Positions 23,922 through 32,949 of a stretch of DNA of 64,000 nucleotides are shown one piece after another. The stretch covers positions 1 through 64,000 of the forward strand of contig SXON01000017.1 in assembly GCA_005778355.1 (NCBI GenBank), written 5' to 3'. The notes beneath the pieces were generated by a model that was not told the origin of the DNA, did not search any database, and saw nothing but the letters and a program-made list of their open reading frames with translations. Within the stretch, counting starts at the first letter, position 1. Every line of letters starts with the position of its first letter. The stretch comes from Pseudomonadota bacterium. GTDB lineage: Bacteria > Myxococcota_A > UBA796 > SXON01. A program made the position numbers and the translations under genes.

Positions 23922-26480
23922 ATGCAGCGGTGTCCGTGGCCCCAGCTTTGCCTGCTCCTGGGTGCCTCTGTCGTTCTCAGCGGGTGTCCCGATCAAGCAC
24001 TCTCTACCTACAACGCGGAGCCTGAGGCAGAGATACTGTCACCGGGCGAGGCCGACGCGGCCACCGAGGGCCAGGTCGTCGAGCTGCGCGGGCAGGTGAC
24101 CGACGACAACGACCACGCGCTCGATCTCGTGGCCACCTGGTTCGCGGGCGACCAGGTGCTCTGCGAGGGCGCCCCGCCCGACGAGGATGGTCTCACCGCC
24201 TGCACCTGGGCGGCGGACCTGTCCGGGGTGGCGCTGCGCCTCGAGGTGATCGACGACAAGGGCGCGGCGGGGCGCGACGAGGTCACGCTGGCGGTGTCGC
24301 CCAACGAGGCGCCTGTGGCGGAGATCCTCCTGCCCACCGAGGACGGTGTCTACTACGTTGGCACCCTCGTGGAGTTCGACGGCACGGCGGTCGATGCCGA
24401 GGACGACGGCGCTAACCTGGTGCTGACGTGGATCTCCTCGCTGGATGGTGTACTCGCCATCGACAGCGTGCTCGGCGCCGACGGCCATAGCCGCGGAGCC
24501 GTGGCGCTCAGCGAGGGCCAGCACTACGTCGAGTTCAGCGCCGCCGACGCCTACGGCCGCGCCGGCACCGACACCGTGGTGCTCACCGTGGGGCCGCCCA
24601 GGCAGGAACCCTCGGCGATGTTGCTCGAGCCGGGCGAGGGCGACGTGGTGGCCGAGGGCGACACCGTCACCTTCGAGGCCGCGGTTTCCGACGGGCAGGA
24701 CGCGCCCGATCTGCTGGGCATCGAGTGGACGAGCGACGTCGATGGTGTGTTGTCCACCGCCGCCGCGGACAGCACCGGTCGCGCCGCCTTCACGACGAAT
24801 ACGCTTTCTCGTGGCGCGCACACCGTCACGCTGCTCGTCACCGACACCGAGGGCAACAGCGCCACCGAAGACGTGGCGTTCCGGGTCAACGGGCTACCCT
24901 CGGCGCCCGAGGTGCAGCTCGGTCCCGAAGGCGCGCTCACCGGCGACGACCTCGTGGCCGCCGTGACCCTCGGCAGCCTGGACCCCGACGGCGACGCGGT
25001 GAGCTACACCTGGACGTGGCTTCGCGACGGCGTGGCCAGCGCCGAGTCGACGAGCGAGACGCTCCCGGCGAGCGCGACGACGAAGAATGAAACGTGGACC
25101 GTGGTGGTGACCCCCAACGACGGCCTCGCCGACGGCGCGCCCGGCCGGGCCTCGCTCACGGTGGGCAACAGCGTGCCCGAGGTCACCGGGCTCGGGGTCT
25201 CGAGCTCGTCCCCGGCGACGAACGAGGTCCTCGTGGCCACGGCGGCCACCTACGACGCCGATGGCGATACCGTCGACGTGAGCTACCAGTGGTTTGTCGA
25301 CGGGCTTGCCAGCGCCACCGGCACCCGGCTCGACGGCGCCAGCTACTTCGACAAGGGCGACGAGGTCTACGTGGTCGCCGTGCCCAGCGACGGCGAAGTC
25401 GTGGGCGACTCCCGTACCTCGCTCGTCGCGACCGCTGTGAACACCGCCCCGGGTGGCGCGAGCGTCTCGATGAGCCCGTCCACGCCCTACGCGGGGGTCG
25501 ACGACGTCGTGTGTCTCGTGAGCGCGGCCGACGACGACGGTGACGTGCTGAGCTGGACCATCGAGTGGACGGTCGACGGCGATGCGTTCGCGGGCGCGAC
25601 GACCACCTACGAGACGGGCGACACGGTGCCCGCCGCCGAGCTGGCCGAGGCCGAGGTCTGGAGCTGCACGGCCACCCCCTCTGACGGGGAGGCCAGTGGC
25701 GCCGCCGCGAGCGGCAGCGTCACGGTGGGCGCATGTCCCTACGGCGAGGCCGAGTCTTGCCCGGCCGACAGCTGCGGGGAGCTCTTGGCGATGGGCTACT
25801 CCACCGACGGCCGCTACTGGATCGACCCCGACACGCTGGGCGCTTTCGAGGCCTATTGCGACATGAGTCACGACGGTGGCGGCTGGGCGCTGGTGGCGGT
25901 CGCGAGCGACGACGGCGCCGATACCTGGACCTACACCAGCCGTCGTTACTGGGACCTCGACGCCACCACATTTGGCAGCCTCGACGACCTCGACGCTGAC
26001 TACAAGAGCGAGGCACTCACCCGGGTGTCCACCACGGATGTGCTCGTGGTACACGAGCCCAGCGGCACCTGGGCGGCCTACGGCGCGGTGGGCGACGCGA
26101 GCCAGGACCTGGCCGCGATCATCGCGGACTATGGCGACGAGTATTGCTGGCGCGATGGGCGCGGCTTCGACATGACCGCCGGGAGCCTGGTGGCCAGCGG
26201 CGGCCTCTGCGACACCGACCTCTACCTCAACGCCGCCGACCACGACGGCGGTGGCGGGTCCTGCTCGTGCGCGGATTGCACCGACCACGCCTATGGTCCA
26301 AGCTGGAACGTCGACAATGGCGATGGGTGCCCGTTCGACGACCCGGGCGCGATGGCCTCGCTCGGGCCCGCGAGCGAATCAAGCGGCGAGAGTAGCGCCA
26401 TCGGTTTCGGTGACGCACTCGGCCTCAACACGGGCGCTTCCGGCGCCGGGGAGAACTACGCATGGATTCTCGTCCGCTAG
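23922..26480 (+). CDS. Large lipoprotein with Ig/PKD-like repeats and fibrinogen-like C-terminus
   Basis: 852 residues from ATG 23922. Leu-Ser-Gly-Cys at about residue 22 is the lipobox. Residues ~30-590 hold about six to seven beta-sandwich repeats of PKD/cadherin-like style (each with a Val-x-Leu...Asp-x-Asp-Gly-Asp stretch). The C-terminal part from about 600 has a Cys-rich fibrinogen-like layout: CGELLAMGYSTDGRYWIDPD, AYCDMSHDGGGWALVAV, a central Trp-rich region and CTDHAYGPSWNVDNGDGC. Such domains bind sugars or proteins at surfaces. It overlaps the next gene by 19 bases. Domain names are inferred from motif order. Confidence 0.75.
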   Translation: MQRCPWPQLCLLLGASVVLSGCPDQALSTYNAEPEAEILSPGEADAATEGQVVELRGQVTDDNDHALDLVATWFAGDQVLCEGAPPDEDGLTACTWAADLSGVALRLEVIDDKGAAGRDEVTLAVSPNEAPVAEILLPTEDGVYYVGTLVEFDGTAVDAEDDGANLVLTWISSLDGVLAIDSVLGADGHSRGAVALSEGQHYVEFSAADAYGRAGTDTVVLTVGPPRQEPSAMLLEPGEGDVVAEGDTVTFEAAVSDGQDAPDLLGIEWTSDVDGVLSTAAADSTGRAAFTTNTLSRGAHTVTLLVTDTEGNSATEDVAFRVNGLPSAPEVQLGPEGALTGDDLVAAVTLGSLDPDGDAVSYTWTWLRDGVASAESTSETLPASATTKNETWTVVVTPNDGLADGAPGRASLTVGNSVPEVTGLGVSSSSPATNEVLVATAATYDADGDTVDVSYQWFVDGLASATGTRLDGASYFDKGDEVYVVAVPSDGEVVGDSRTSLVATAVNTAPGGASVSMSPSTPYAGVDDVVCLVSAADDDGDVLSWTIEWTVDGDAFAGATTTYETGDTVPAAELAEAEVWSCTATPSDGEASGAAASGSVTVGACPYGEAESCPADSCGELLAMGYSTDGRYWIDPDTLGAFEAYCDMSHDGGGWALVAVASDDGADTWTYTSRRYWDLDATTFGSLDDLDADYKSEALTRVSTTDVLVVHEPSGTWAAYGAVGDASQDLAAIIADYGDEYCWRDGRGFDMTAGSLVASGGLCDTDLYLNAADHDGGGGSCSCADCTDHAYGPSWNVDNGDGCPFDDPGAMASLGPASESSGESSAIGFGDALGLNTGASGAGENYAWILVR

Positions 26481-27517
26481 TGACCCGTCGCGGCAGCAGC
26501 ACCGTGCTCATGGTGCTCATGCTCCTCGTGATCCTCGGGATCGCGGCCGTCGCCATCGATGGAGCCCGACTCCGCGGGGCCAACCAGCAGCTGCACAACG
26601 CCGCTGAGGCGGCGGCACACGGGGCGGCGATGGCGCTCGACGGCACCACCGACGGCTACACCTTGGCGCAGACACGGGCGGCGCAGATCGTCGCGGAGAA
26701 CTACGTCGACGGTGTGGCCGTGAATCTCACCACGCACGCCGGCGAGCCCGCGGCGGTCGAGCTGGGACAGCTGGTGGACGGCGTGTTCGTGGCGGACACC
26801 TCCGACCCCTCGAAGGTCAAGGCGGTCCGCGTCAACCTTTCCATGCCGGGATTCGAGACGACCCTGGCAAACTGGGCCTTCCAGAACGCCTCGAGCACCG
26901 TCGGCGTGCAGGCGCGCGCGCTGGGGGGTGGACCATCCAACGCCGACTGCCCGCTGCCGATTGCCATCCCCTCCTGTGCGCTGCCCGACGATCCCGAGGA
27001 GATCTGCAACCTCGACCTGGTGCTCGGGCCCGACGGAAACGACAACGGCGCCTGGGCGCGCATCGGCACCAGTAGCCCCAACGCTGCCTACATCCGCGAC
27101 GCCATCGACAGCTGCGCGGCGGAGTCGAGCACGGTCGACGTTCTCTCCCTCAACAACGGTCAGATCAGCACCGCAGCGAAGGCCATCGCCGACGCCATCG
27201 ACGCATCCTCTTCGACCTGGAATACCACCGACTGGGGCACGATTCCGGCGCAGGTGAGCAACAGCGCCGTCGACAACTACGGCAACGTGCTCGAGAGCCA
27301 GATCATCATCTTCAAAGACCCCGACGACTGTGCCGACGCGAAGATGACCGGTAGTCGCTACGAGATCGAGGGCTATGCCAGCGCCGTGGTGTACGACGCG
27401 ATCGCGACCGGCGCGGCTGCCAACCGGAAGATCGCGATGCGGGTGGTGTGTGACTCGGTCACGGCGAACGCCGGCGGCGGCTTCTTCGGCACCAAGGCCC
27501 CCCCGCAGTTCTTCTAG
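26462..27517 (+). CDS. TadE/TadG-like Flp pilus-assembly protein
   Basis: 351 residues from ATG 26462, 19 bases inside the previous gene. It starts with RRGSSTVLMVLMLLVILGIAAVAIDGARL followed by LHNAAEAAAHGAAMALDG. This is the hydrophobic N-terminus plus Ala-rich helix of Flp-pilus assembly TadG-like proteins (PF13400 type). The remainder is a Cys-containing soluble domain. The other tad genes are not in this window, so the pilus role is uncertain. The final 18 bases precede the broken PHP gene. Confidence 0.7.
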   Translation: MDSRPLVTRRGSSTVLMVLMLLVILGIAAVAIDGARLRGANQQLHNAAEAAAHGAAMALDGTTDGYTLAQTRAAQIVAENYVDGVAVNLTTHAGEPAAVELGQLVDGVFVADTSDPSKVKAVRVNLSMPGFETTLANWAFQNASSTVGVQARALGGGPSNADCPLPIAIPSCALPDDPEEICNLDLVLGPDGNDNGAWARIGTSSPNAAYIRDAIDSCAAESSTVDVLSLNNGQISTAAKAIADAIDASSSTWNTTDWGTIPAQVSNSAVDNYGNVLESQIIIFKDPDDCADAKMTGSRYEIEGYASAVVYDAIATGAAANRKIAMRVVCDSVTANAGGGFFGTKAPPQFF

Positions 27518-27535
27518 GGGGGCGCGGTAGCCGGC

Positions 27536-28655
27536 TTGTCCGGAGGCATGCTGGCGATCACCCTCATCAGCGCGTGGTTCGCGTGCACGGGCGGACAGGT
27601 CAGTGCCGGTGGCGCCGACAGCGACGCTCCCGGCGATGGGCCCGAGGCGACCGTGGCCTGGGGCGACTGGCATGCGCACACCAACCTCTCGCACGACGGC
27701 TGCGAAGACCCCGCCGCCTGGTGTCTGCCCGCCGGTCGTTACCCGGGCGAGTCGGTGCTGGCAGAGGCCTGTCGCGACTTCCGCCTGCAATGGGACTCGC
27801 CCCGCCCCGAGAGACGAGGCCGGCCTGGAGGTGCACGTGGCGGCCGAGCCGCACACCCAGTACGCGAGCGCCGAGGCCCTCGCCGCCGAGCTCGACCGGG
27901 TCGCGACATTGCCCGAGTGCAGCGACACCCGCTGGCTGAGCTTCGCGCGCCATCCCGCGTACATCACGCCCGCCGACACCCGCTGGATCGAGCCGGAAAC
28001 GCGCACGCCGAGCGACACCGTCGTGGAGATCGCCTCAGAGCACGGCTCGTCGGAGTGCGCGGTCCTCGACGGCACCGACGAGGGCTGCCCGTGGGCGGTG
28101 AACACCGCCACCTGGAACACCGAGGGCACGGTGCACGCGGCCCTCGCCGAGGGCGAGCGCCTCGGCTTCGTGGGGGGTACCGACAATCACGAGGCCAGCC
28201 CTGGGCGGCTCGGCGAGGGTCCCGGTCACGCCGGCCAGTTCGAGGATACCGACGGCGACGGGGTGAACGACGGCCCCGTGGTCCAGTTCCGCGGCGGCGC
28301 GATCACCGGGCTCTTCCACTCGGCCACCGAGCTCGACATCGACACGGTCTTCGACGCCATCGAGGCCCGGCATACGGTCGCGGCCAGCTTCAAGCCGACG
28401 CGACTGGGGCTCCGGGCGCGGATCGACGGCATGGCCTACCTCCCGGGCGACGACGTCCCGCCGGGGGCGCTCGGCGTCGAGCTGGCGCTGGAGGCCGACG
28501 GGCTCGAGCACTACGAGCTCGACCTGGTCGACCCGCTCGGCGGCGAGGTGTCGTCGGAACTCGCCGCGGGCGACATTCGTCATGTCCGGGTACGCGCCTG
28601 GGTCGACGGCGAGGAGGAACGACTCCGGGCCAGCCCCTGGTTCGCGGGCGACTAG
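27536..28655 (+). pseudogene. Broken PHP/DUF3604-type metal-dependent phosphoesterase lipoprotein
   Basis: The N-terminal part begins at TTG 27536 or ATG 27548 (signal ending Trp-Phe-Ala-Cys). It shows the WGDWHAHTNLSHDG metal motif of PHP-type proteins in one frame. From about 27800 the reading must shift by one base into another frame, which then codes SFARHP, IASEHGSSE and FVGGTDNHEASPG up to 28655. The usual central TDH block between these parts is missing, so a deletion of a few hundred bases with a frameshift is likely. Assembly error is possible. The stop overlaps the opposing gene's stop (CTAG). Confidence 0.7.
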
Positions 28656-29800
28656 CCCTCGGCCTTCTTGGCGCTCTGCCACAGGGCGATGCTGCCGATG
28701 ACCGAGGCGAATGTACAGAGGAGGCCCAGCGGGGGCACGATGAAGAGGCAGATGGCCAACGCGATGAGCGTCACGATGGCGAACTTCACGCGTCCCCAGC
28801 GCACGGGACGGTGGCCCACCACCTTGCTGCTGCGCCCGTTCACGAGCGCGTGGAAAGCACGGGGCTGGGCGTCGTAGCCGAAGCGAAAACTCGTCACCCA
28901 GAGGGGGTACAGCACGTAGGCCCAGCCCACGTTGTCGACGTGTGCCTCCAGGTGCATCGCGCGCACCTGAGTGCCGCCGGTACGGGACCGCGCGTCGTCC
29001 TCGGCCTGTCGCGACAGGGCGGTGTGAACATGAGCGCGAAGCTCGGGCTCCGCGGATGCCAGCGAACGGTCGAAGGCGTAGGCGGCGCAGCCGGCGATGA
29101 CCTCGGGCGAGTAGGCAGCGAGGCCCTCCTCCCCGTGAGGACCGAGCTCGTCGAGCAAGGGACGAGGCAGCCGCGACGAGGCGGTGATCGTCACGTGGGC
29201 GAAGTGGTCGTTCACGTGCCCGCTCGTCCCGCGCCAGTCGGTGACGGTGACCGTCTCCCAGCCCTTGCCGCTGCGTCGACGCTCCTGTCGCTCGTGGCCG
29301 ACCTCGCAGCGGTAGCGGCCGCGGCCGTCGGCGGAGAAGACCCACCAGGGGGCGTAGACGGGGAGCAGGCGCTCGGTGCCGACGTGGCGCAGCTCGCGCG
29401 GGAACATCCAGCGGTTCCACCACTTGCCGCCGAGCCAGGTGCGAATGGCGGCGTGGGCGGTGTCGCGGGTGACGCTGAACGGGGCCACTCGCTGCGGCCG
29501 GAGCGTGTTCTCGTCGCCCTGCGTGCCCTCGCGAAGCGCGTTCTGGCCGCAGAAGGGGCAGGTGGTGGCGAGCACGCCGGGGTCGAGACGAATCTCGGCG
29601 CCGCAGCCCCCACAGGCGAGCATTCGACTGTCGCGTCCCCAGCCGCGTGCCGCGGCCACCTCGGCGCCCAGGCCCAGCCGCAAGCTGCCGGCCTCGGCCA
29701 CCGCCTCCGCCCGCCAGCCACAGCCGGCGCAGCTCCGCGAACCCGCGGCGGCGTCGAAGGCCGTCGCTGCGCCGCAGCTCGGGCAAGAGGTGTCGCTCAG
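28652..29800 (-). CDS. Double zinc-ribbon membrane protein, probable CTG start
   Basis: 382 residues if translation starts at CTG 29800, which overlaps the pyruvate kinase stop as CTGA. From there the product has CPSC (residues 6-9) with CAGC (24-27), then a second ribbon CGGC (63-66) with CPFC (81-84). No ATG, GTG or TTG occurs upstream of GTG 29701 in this frame, and starting there would remove the first ribbon. The middle (about 110-280) is soluble with Trp-rich segments; the end has two or three hydrophobic helices. It resembles archaeal/bacterial TFIIB-type zinc-ribbon membrane proteins of unknown role. Confidence 0.7.
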   Translation of the reverse strand: MSDTSCPSCGAATAFDAAAGSRSCAGCGWRAEAVAEAGSLRLGLGAEVAAARGWGRDSRMLACGGCGAEIRLDPGVLATTCPFCGQNALREGTQGDENTLRPQRVAPFSVTRDTAHAAIRTWLGGKWWNRWMFPRELRHVGTERLLPVYAPWWVFSADGRGRYRCEVGHERQERRRSGKGWETVTVTDWRGTSGHVNDHFAHVTITASSRLPRPLLDELGPHGEEGLAAYSPEVIAGCAAYAFDRSLASAEPELRAHVHTALSRQAEDDARSRTGGTQVRAMHLEAHVDNVGWAYVLYPLWVTSFRFGYDAQPRAFHALVNGRSSKVVGHRPVRWGRVKFAIVTLIALAICLFIVPPLGLLCTFASVIGSIALWQSAKKAEG

Positions 29801-31227
29801 GTGGTCCCCACCGCGTAGACCTTCATGGTGTTCGTTGCGCCTTTCATCGGCGTGTGACCGGCCAAGACGACGACCTCCTGGCCCCGCTGGACCAGCCCCC
29901 GCTCCAGGAGGCGTTCCTCGCCGATGGCGATGAGATCGTCGGTGTTGGCCACCGCGGGCGCCATGATCGGGGTGACGCCCCAGGCCAGCGCGAGGCGGTC
30001 GAAGGTGGGGTGGTTCGGCGTGAGCGCGTAGATCGGCCCCGGCGGGCGCGACTTGCTCGCGACGATGGCCGTGGAGCCGCTCCAGGTGAAGACCACGAGC
30101 GGGCGCGGCAGCTCCTGCACCGCCCAGCAGGCCGAGCGCACGACGGTCTGCGCGGGGCCGGCCAGCACGCTCACCTCGTCGAGCCGAGTGCGCATCCAGC
30201 GGCTCGACTCGACCTCGCGGGCGATGCGGTCCATGGTCTCCACGGCGCGCACGGGGAACTTCCCTGCGGCCGTTTCTCCGGAGAGCATGATGGCGTCGGT
30301 GCCGTCGAGGATGGCATTGGCCACGTCGGTGGTCTCGGCGCGGGTGGGGCGCGGGTTGCGCTCCATGCTGTCGAGCATCTGCGTGGCGGTGATCACCAGC
30401 ACGCCCGCCTTGTTGGCCGCCGCGATCAGGTCTTTCTGGAGGACGGGGATTCGCTCGAGCGACACTTCCACGCCGAGGTCGCCTCGCGCCACCATGATGC
30501 CGTCGACCACATTGAGAATCTCGCCGAGGTTCTTCACCGCCTGCGGCTTCTCGATCTTCGCGATCACCGGCACGTCGGCGGCGGCGAGCTTGCGGAGCTC
30601 CTCGCGCAGCACCAGGACGTCGGCCGCCTCGCGCACGAAAGAGAAGGCGACGAAATCGACGCCCGCGGCCACGCCCACCGCGAGGTCGGCGATGTCCTTC
30701 TCGGTGAGCGACGGCGCCGACACCGCCACGCCGGGAAGGTTGATCCCCTTGTGCGACCCGAGCTCGCCGCCCTCGTCGATGCGGATATCGACCTCGGGCG
30801 TCGGCACGTCGCGGCGCACAACGATCACGGTGCCGGCCAGGGCGCCGTCGGCGAAGATCACCTTGTCGCCGGGCGACACGTCGCCCGCCATGCCCGTGTA
30901 GGTCGTGCCCACGCGCAGCCCCTCGGCCACGAGGTGCTCGTCCATCACCACGGTGAGCGTGCTGCCCGGGGGGAGCACGAGCGGCGTGACCACTTTCCCG
31001 GTGCGGATCTTCGGGCCCTGGAGGTCGAGCAGCAGGGCCACGGCGCGATCAGCGGCGCGGGCAGCCCGGCGGACTCGGGCGACGGCCTCGCGGATGCCCT
31101 CGGGGGTGGCATGGGAGCAGTTGATGCGGAACACGTCGACCCCGGCAGCGACGAGCGCGGCGACGGTCTCGGGGTCGCGCGAGGCGGGGCCGATGGGGGC
31201 GACAATCTTGGTGCGGCGAGCGGCCAT
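29797..31227 (-). CDS. pyk: Pyruvate kinase
   Basis: 476 residues. It transfers phosphate from phosphoenolpyruvate to ADP, the last step of glycolysis. Features include the N-terminal TKIVAPIGP, DVFRINCSHATP, LLLDLQGPKIRTG, the barrel segment VDFVAFSFVREAADV with VPVIAKIEKPQAVKNL, the metal site MVARGDLGVEV, and ITATQMLDSM followed by TRAETTDVANAILDGTDAIMLSGETAAGKFP. The C-terminal domain has VVVFTWSGSTA-type and VVLAGHTPMKGATNTMK. Canonical length and motifs. Its TGA overlaps the start of the zinc-ribbon gene. Confidence 0.95.
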   Translation of the reverse strand: MAARRTKIVAPIGPASRDPETVAALVAAGVDVFRINCSHATPEGIREAVARVRRAARAADRAVALLLDLQGPKIRTGKVVTPLVLPPGSTLTVVMDEHLVAEGLRVGTTYTGMAGDVSPGDKVIFADGALAGTVIVVRRDVPTPEVDIRIDEGGELGSHKGINLPGVAVSAPSLTEKDIADLAVGVAAGVDFVAFSFVREAADVLVLREELRKLAAADVPVIAKIEKPQAVKNLGEILNVVDGIMVARGDLGVEVSLERIPVLQKDLIAAANKAGVLVITATQMLDSMERNPRPTRAETTDVANAILDGTDAIMLSGETAAGKFPVRAVETMDRIAREVESSRWMRTRLDEVSVLAGPAQTVVRSACWAVQELPRPLVVFTWSGSTAIVASKSRPPGPIYALTPNHPTFDRLALAWGVTPIMAPAVANTDDLIAIGEERLLERGLVQRGQEVVVLAGHTPMKGATNTMKVYAVGTT

Positions 31228-31257
31228 CCCGCCGGCCTATCGCGGTAAGCGGGGCCG

Positions 31258-32805
31258 GTGGTCCCCCGGTCTCCGTACCCTGGCGACGATCTCGCGACCG
31301 CGATCCGCTGGGCGCTCGACCAGGAAGGCCACCTTTTTGCCGCCGGTGAGATGGTGGTGCTCCGGCGTGTGCGCGCGCTGGCACCCGACCCGATGGAGCT
31401 GTTCGCGCGCCTGAGCCTCAGAGTCGGCCTCGCGTTCCGCCTGCCCGACTACGAGTGCGCCACCCCCCAGGCGATCGACGCCCTCGACGAGGCTGAGCTC
31501 CTCACCCGTGCCATCCCCCCTGCGTGGGCGCTGGCGTGTTTCTCCGCCGACGAGCTGCGCGACCATTGTCGCGAGCTGGGCTTGCCCAACCGGGGACCGC
31601 GGGCGGAGCTGGAAGCCCGACTCGCGGGACATGCATGGCTCCGCGAGCCGATCTTGCTCGTGGGCCACCGCGAGCTGCTCGACCGGGTGACGCGCCTCGG
31701 CGGTTTCGACCGTCGGCTCGCCCCGGCCGAGCGCATCCATGGCCTGCGGTGGGCCGAGTACGCGCCCACCGGGGGGCCAGGGCTCTACCCGGATCGGCGA
31801 CGTCTCCGCGAGCACGAGCGCGCGAGGCGCGGGGAGCTGGGTGACGACGAGGCGCTCGAGATCGCCCGGCGGGGGCCACCTCCCTGGGGACCGTCCGCCT
31901 TCGCGCGGGCGAGGGAGCAGGTGATCGCGACGCGCCCGGTGGCCGATGTGCTCGCCTCCGTCCCCGGCGCCGCGCTGGCAACGGTCCGCGCGCTCGAGGC
32001 GGAAGGCCGTCTCGCGGAGGCGGTCACCCGGTGCCGCGCGGGACACTCCGACCCCGATGTGGCCCTGGCGCTCGCCCGCACTGGGCACCGTCTCGCGCGC
32101 CGGGCGCGCTTGCCCTGGCCGCCGGTGCCGCCCTTGCGAGAGGCCACGACCCGTCGCTTCCGGTTGCAGCGGGCGGGCAGTGGCGCTCGCCCGCTGTGGG
32201 CCAGCCCGGCTGGTGCCGTCACCGTGGAGGCGGCGGTGGTGGCGCAGGTGGAGGCCTCCGGGCGGCGCTGCGTGCACGCGGAGAACTGGTTCTGGTCGAG
32301 CTGCTTCGCGCTGGTGTTTCGCGAGCTCTACTGGCTGCCCGTGCCGGGTCGCCTGCCCACGGCGCGGCGCCCTGGCCCCCTTGACCTCGGTACACCTGCC
32401 TTCTACGCCGCGCGTCAAGACGCTGCGGAGGCCGCCCTGGAGCGGCTCCGCGTGGGGGGGCTCGCTCCCTTTGCCAAGAGCTACGGCGGCGAGATTCTCG
32501 CCGGGCTGGTGCATCGCGAACTGGCGGTGGAGCTGGGTGTGCAGTTGCCCGGAGATCTGCTGGCCAGCGTGCTCTCCGAGCTCCTGCGCCGCGGTTTCGA
32601 TGCCGCCCGCGGCCTCCCCGATCTCCTGGTGCTCGGTGGAAAAGCTGCGAGCGTGCCCCTTGCCTTCCCATCTACGCTGCCGGAAAGAGCATTTCTAGCG
32701 GAGGTCAAAGGGCCCGGAGACACGTTGCGCGATGGTCAACGGACGTGGATTGACAAGCTTGTCAATGGCGAGATTCACGTGGAGTTATGGGAGGTTAGCG
32801 AGTGA
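31258..32805 (+). CDS. FAN1-type structure-specific nuclease (VRR-NUC domain)
   Basis: 515 residues from GTG. A SAP-like segment (FSADELRDHCRELGLPNRGPRAELEARL, about residues 100-125) is followed by a helical TPR-like middle and a C-terminal VRR-NUC domain. There, GLPD carries Pro454-Asp455 and AEVKGPGDTL carries Glu482, Lys484 and Asp488, with Gln494 after it. This is the PD-(D/E)xK-like layout of Fanconi-associated nuclease 1 (FAN1), which trims DNA interstrand crosslinks from 5' flaps. Length matches bacterial homologues. The last codons contain an 18-base perfect palindrome (32749-32766). Confidence 0.85.
   Translation: MVPRSPYPGDDLATAIRWALDQEGHLFAAGEMVVLRRVRALAPDPMELFARLSLRVGLAFRLPDYECATPQAIDALDEAELLTRAIPPAWALACFSADELRDHCRELGLPNRGPRAELEARLAGHAWLREPILLVGHRELLDRVTRLGGFDRRLAPAERIHGLRWAEYAPTGGPGLYPDRRRLREHERARRGELGDDEALEIARRGPPPWGPSAFARAREQVIATRPVADVLASVPGAALATVRALEAEGRLAEAVTRCRAGHSDPDVALALARTGHRLARRARLPWPPVPPLREATTRRFRLQRAGSGARPLWASPAGAVTVEAAVVAQVEASGRRCVHAENWFWSSCFALVFRELYWLPVPGRLPTARRPGPLDLGTPAFYAARQDAAEAALERLRVGGLAPFAKSYGGEILAGLVHRELAVELGVQLPGDLLASVLSELLRRGFDAARGLPDLLVLGGKAASVPLAFPSTLPERAFLAEVKGPGDTLRDGQRTWIDKLVNGEIHVELWEVSE
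32749..32766. promoter_or_regulatory. Perfect 18-base palindrome in the FAN1-type gene
   Basis: ATTGACAAGCTTGTCAAT is perfectly self-complementary. It lies in the last coding part of the nuclease gene, about 200 bases before the HTH protein, and its outer ATTGAC/GTCAAT halves recur in the inverted repeat over the HTH promoter. It may be a regulator binding site; no data show it. Confidence 0.4.
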
Positions 32806-32809
32806 ATAG

Positions 32810-32825
32810 TAATGGTATACCATTA
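32810..32825. promoter_or_regulatory. Perfect 16-base palindrome upstream of HTH gene
   Basis: TAATGGTATACCATTA lies in the 144-base spacer between the nuclease and the HTH protein. The A/T-rich perfect palindrome in a G+C-rich genome stands out strongly. It is a plausible operator for the downstream HTH protein or for a different regulator. Confidence 0.5.
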
Positions 32826-32862
32826 GTGTAGATTCGACCATTGCTTTTGTGTTCCACGTGCA

Positions 32863-32890
32863 TTGACACGTCAACGGGACGGTGTAGACT
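32863..32890 (+). promoter_or_regulatory. Promoter of the HTH gene with overlapping inverted repeat
   Basis: TTGACA (32863-32868) and TAGACT (32885-32890) with a 16-base spacer are good matches to the housekeeping -35 and -10. TTGAC-AC-GTCAA (32863-32874) is an inverted repeat over the -35, suggesting autoregulation. A short stem-loop CAGGGC/GCCCTG (32898-32915, loop GGGGAA) follows directly after the -10 near the start point. GAGG at 32938-32941 is the ribosome-binding site eight bases before ATG 32950. Confidence 0.6.
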
Positions 32891-32949
32891 AGTCATGCAG
32901 GGCGGGGAAGCCCTGGACTCAAAATCAGGCAATTACCGAGGTCAAACCC

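Noticed and set aside
27771..27907. Recombination between the two GTCGCGAC copies as the cause of the broken PHP gene.
   Set aside because: The copies remain both present and are 129 bases apart, and nothing shows the missing block lay between them; it cannot be tested from this sequence alone.
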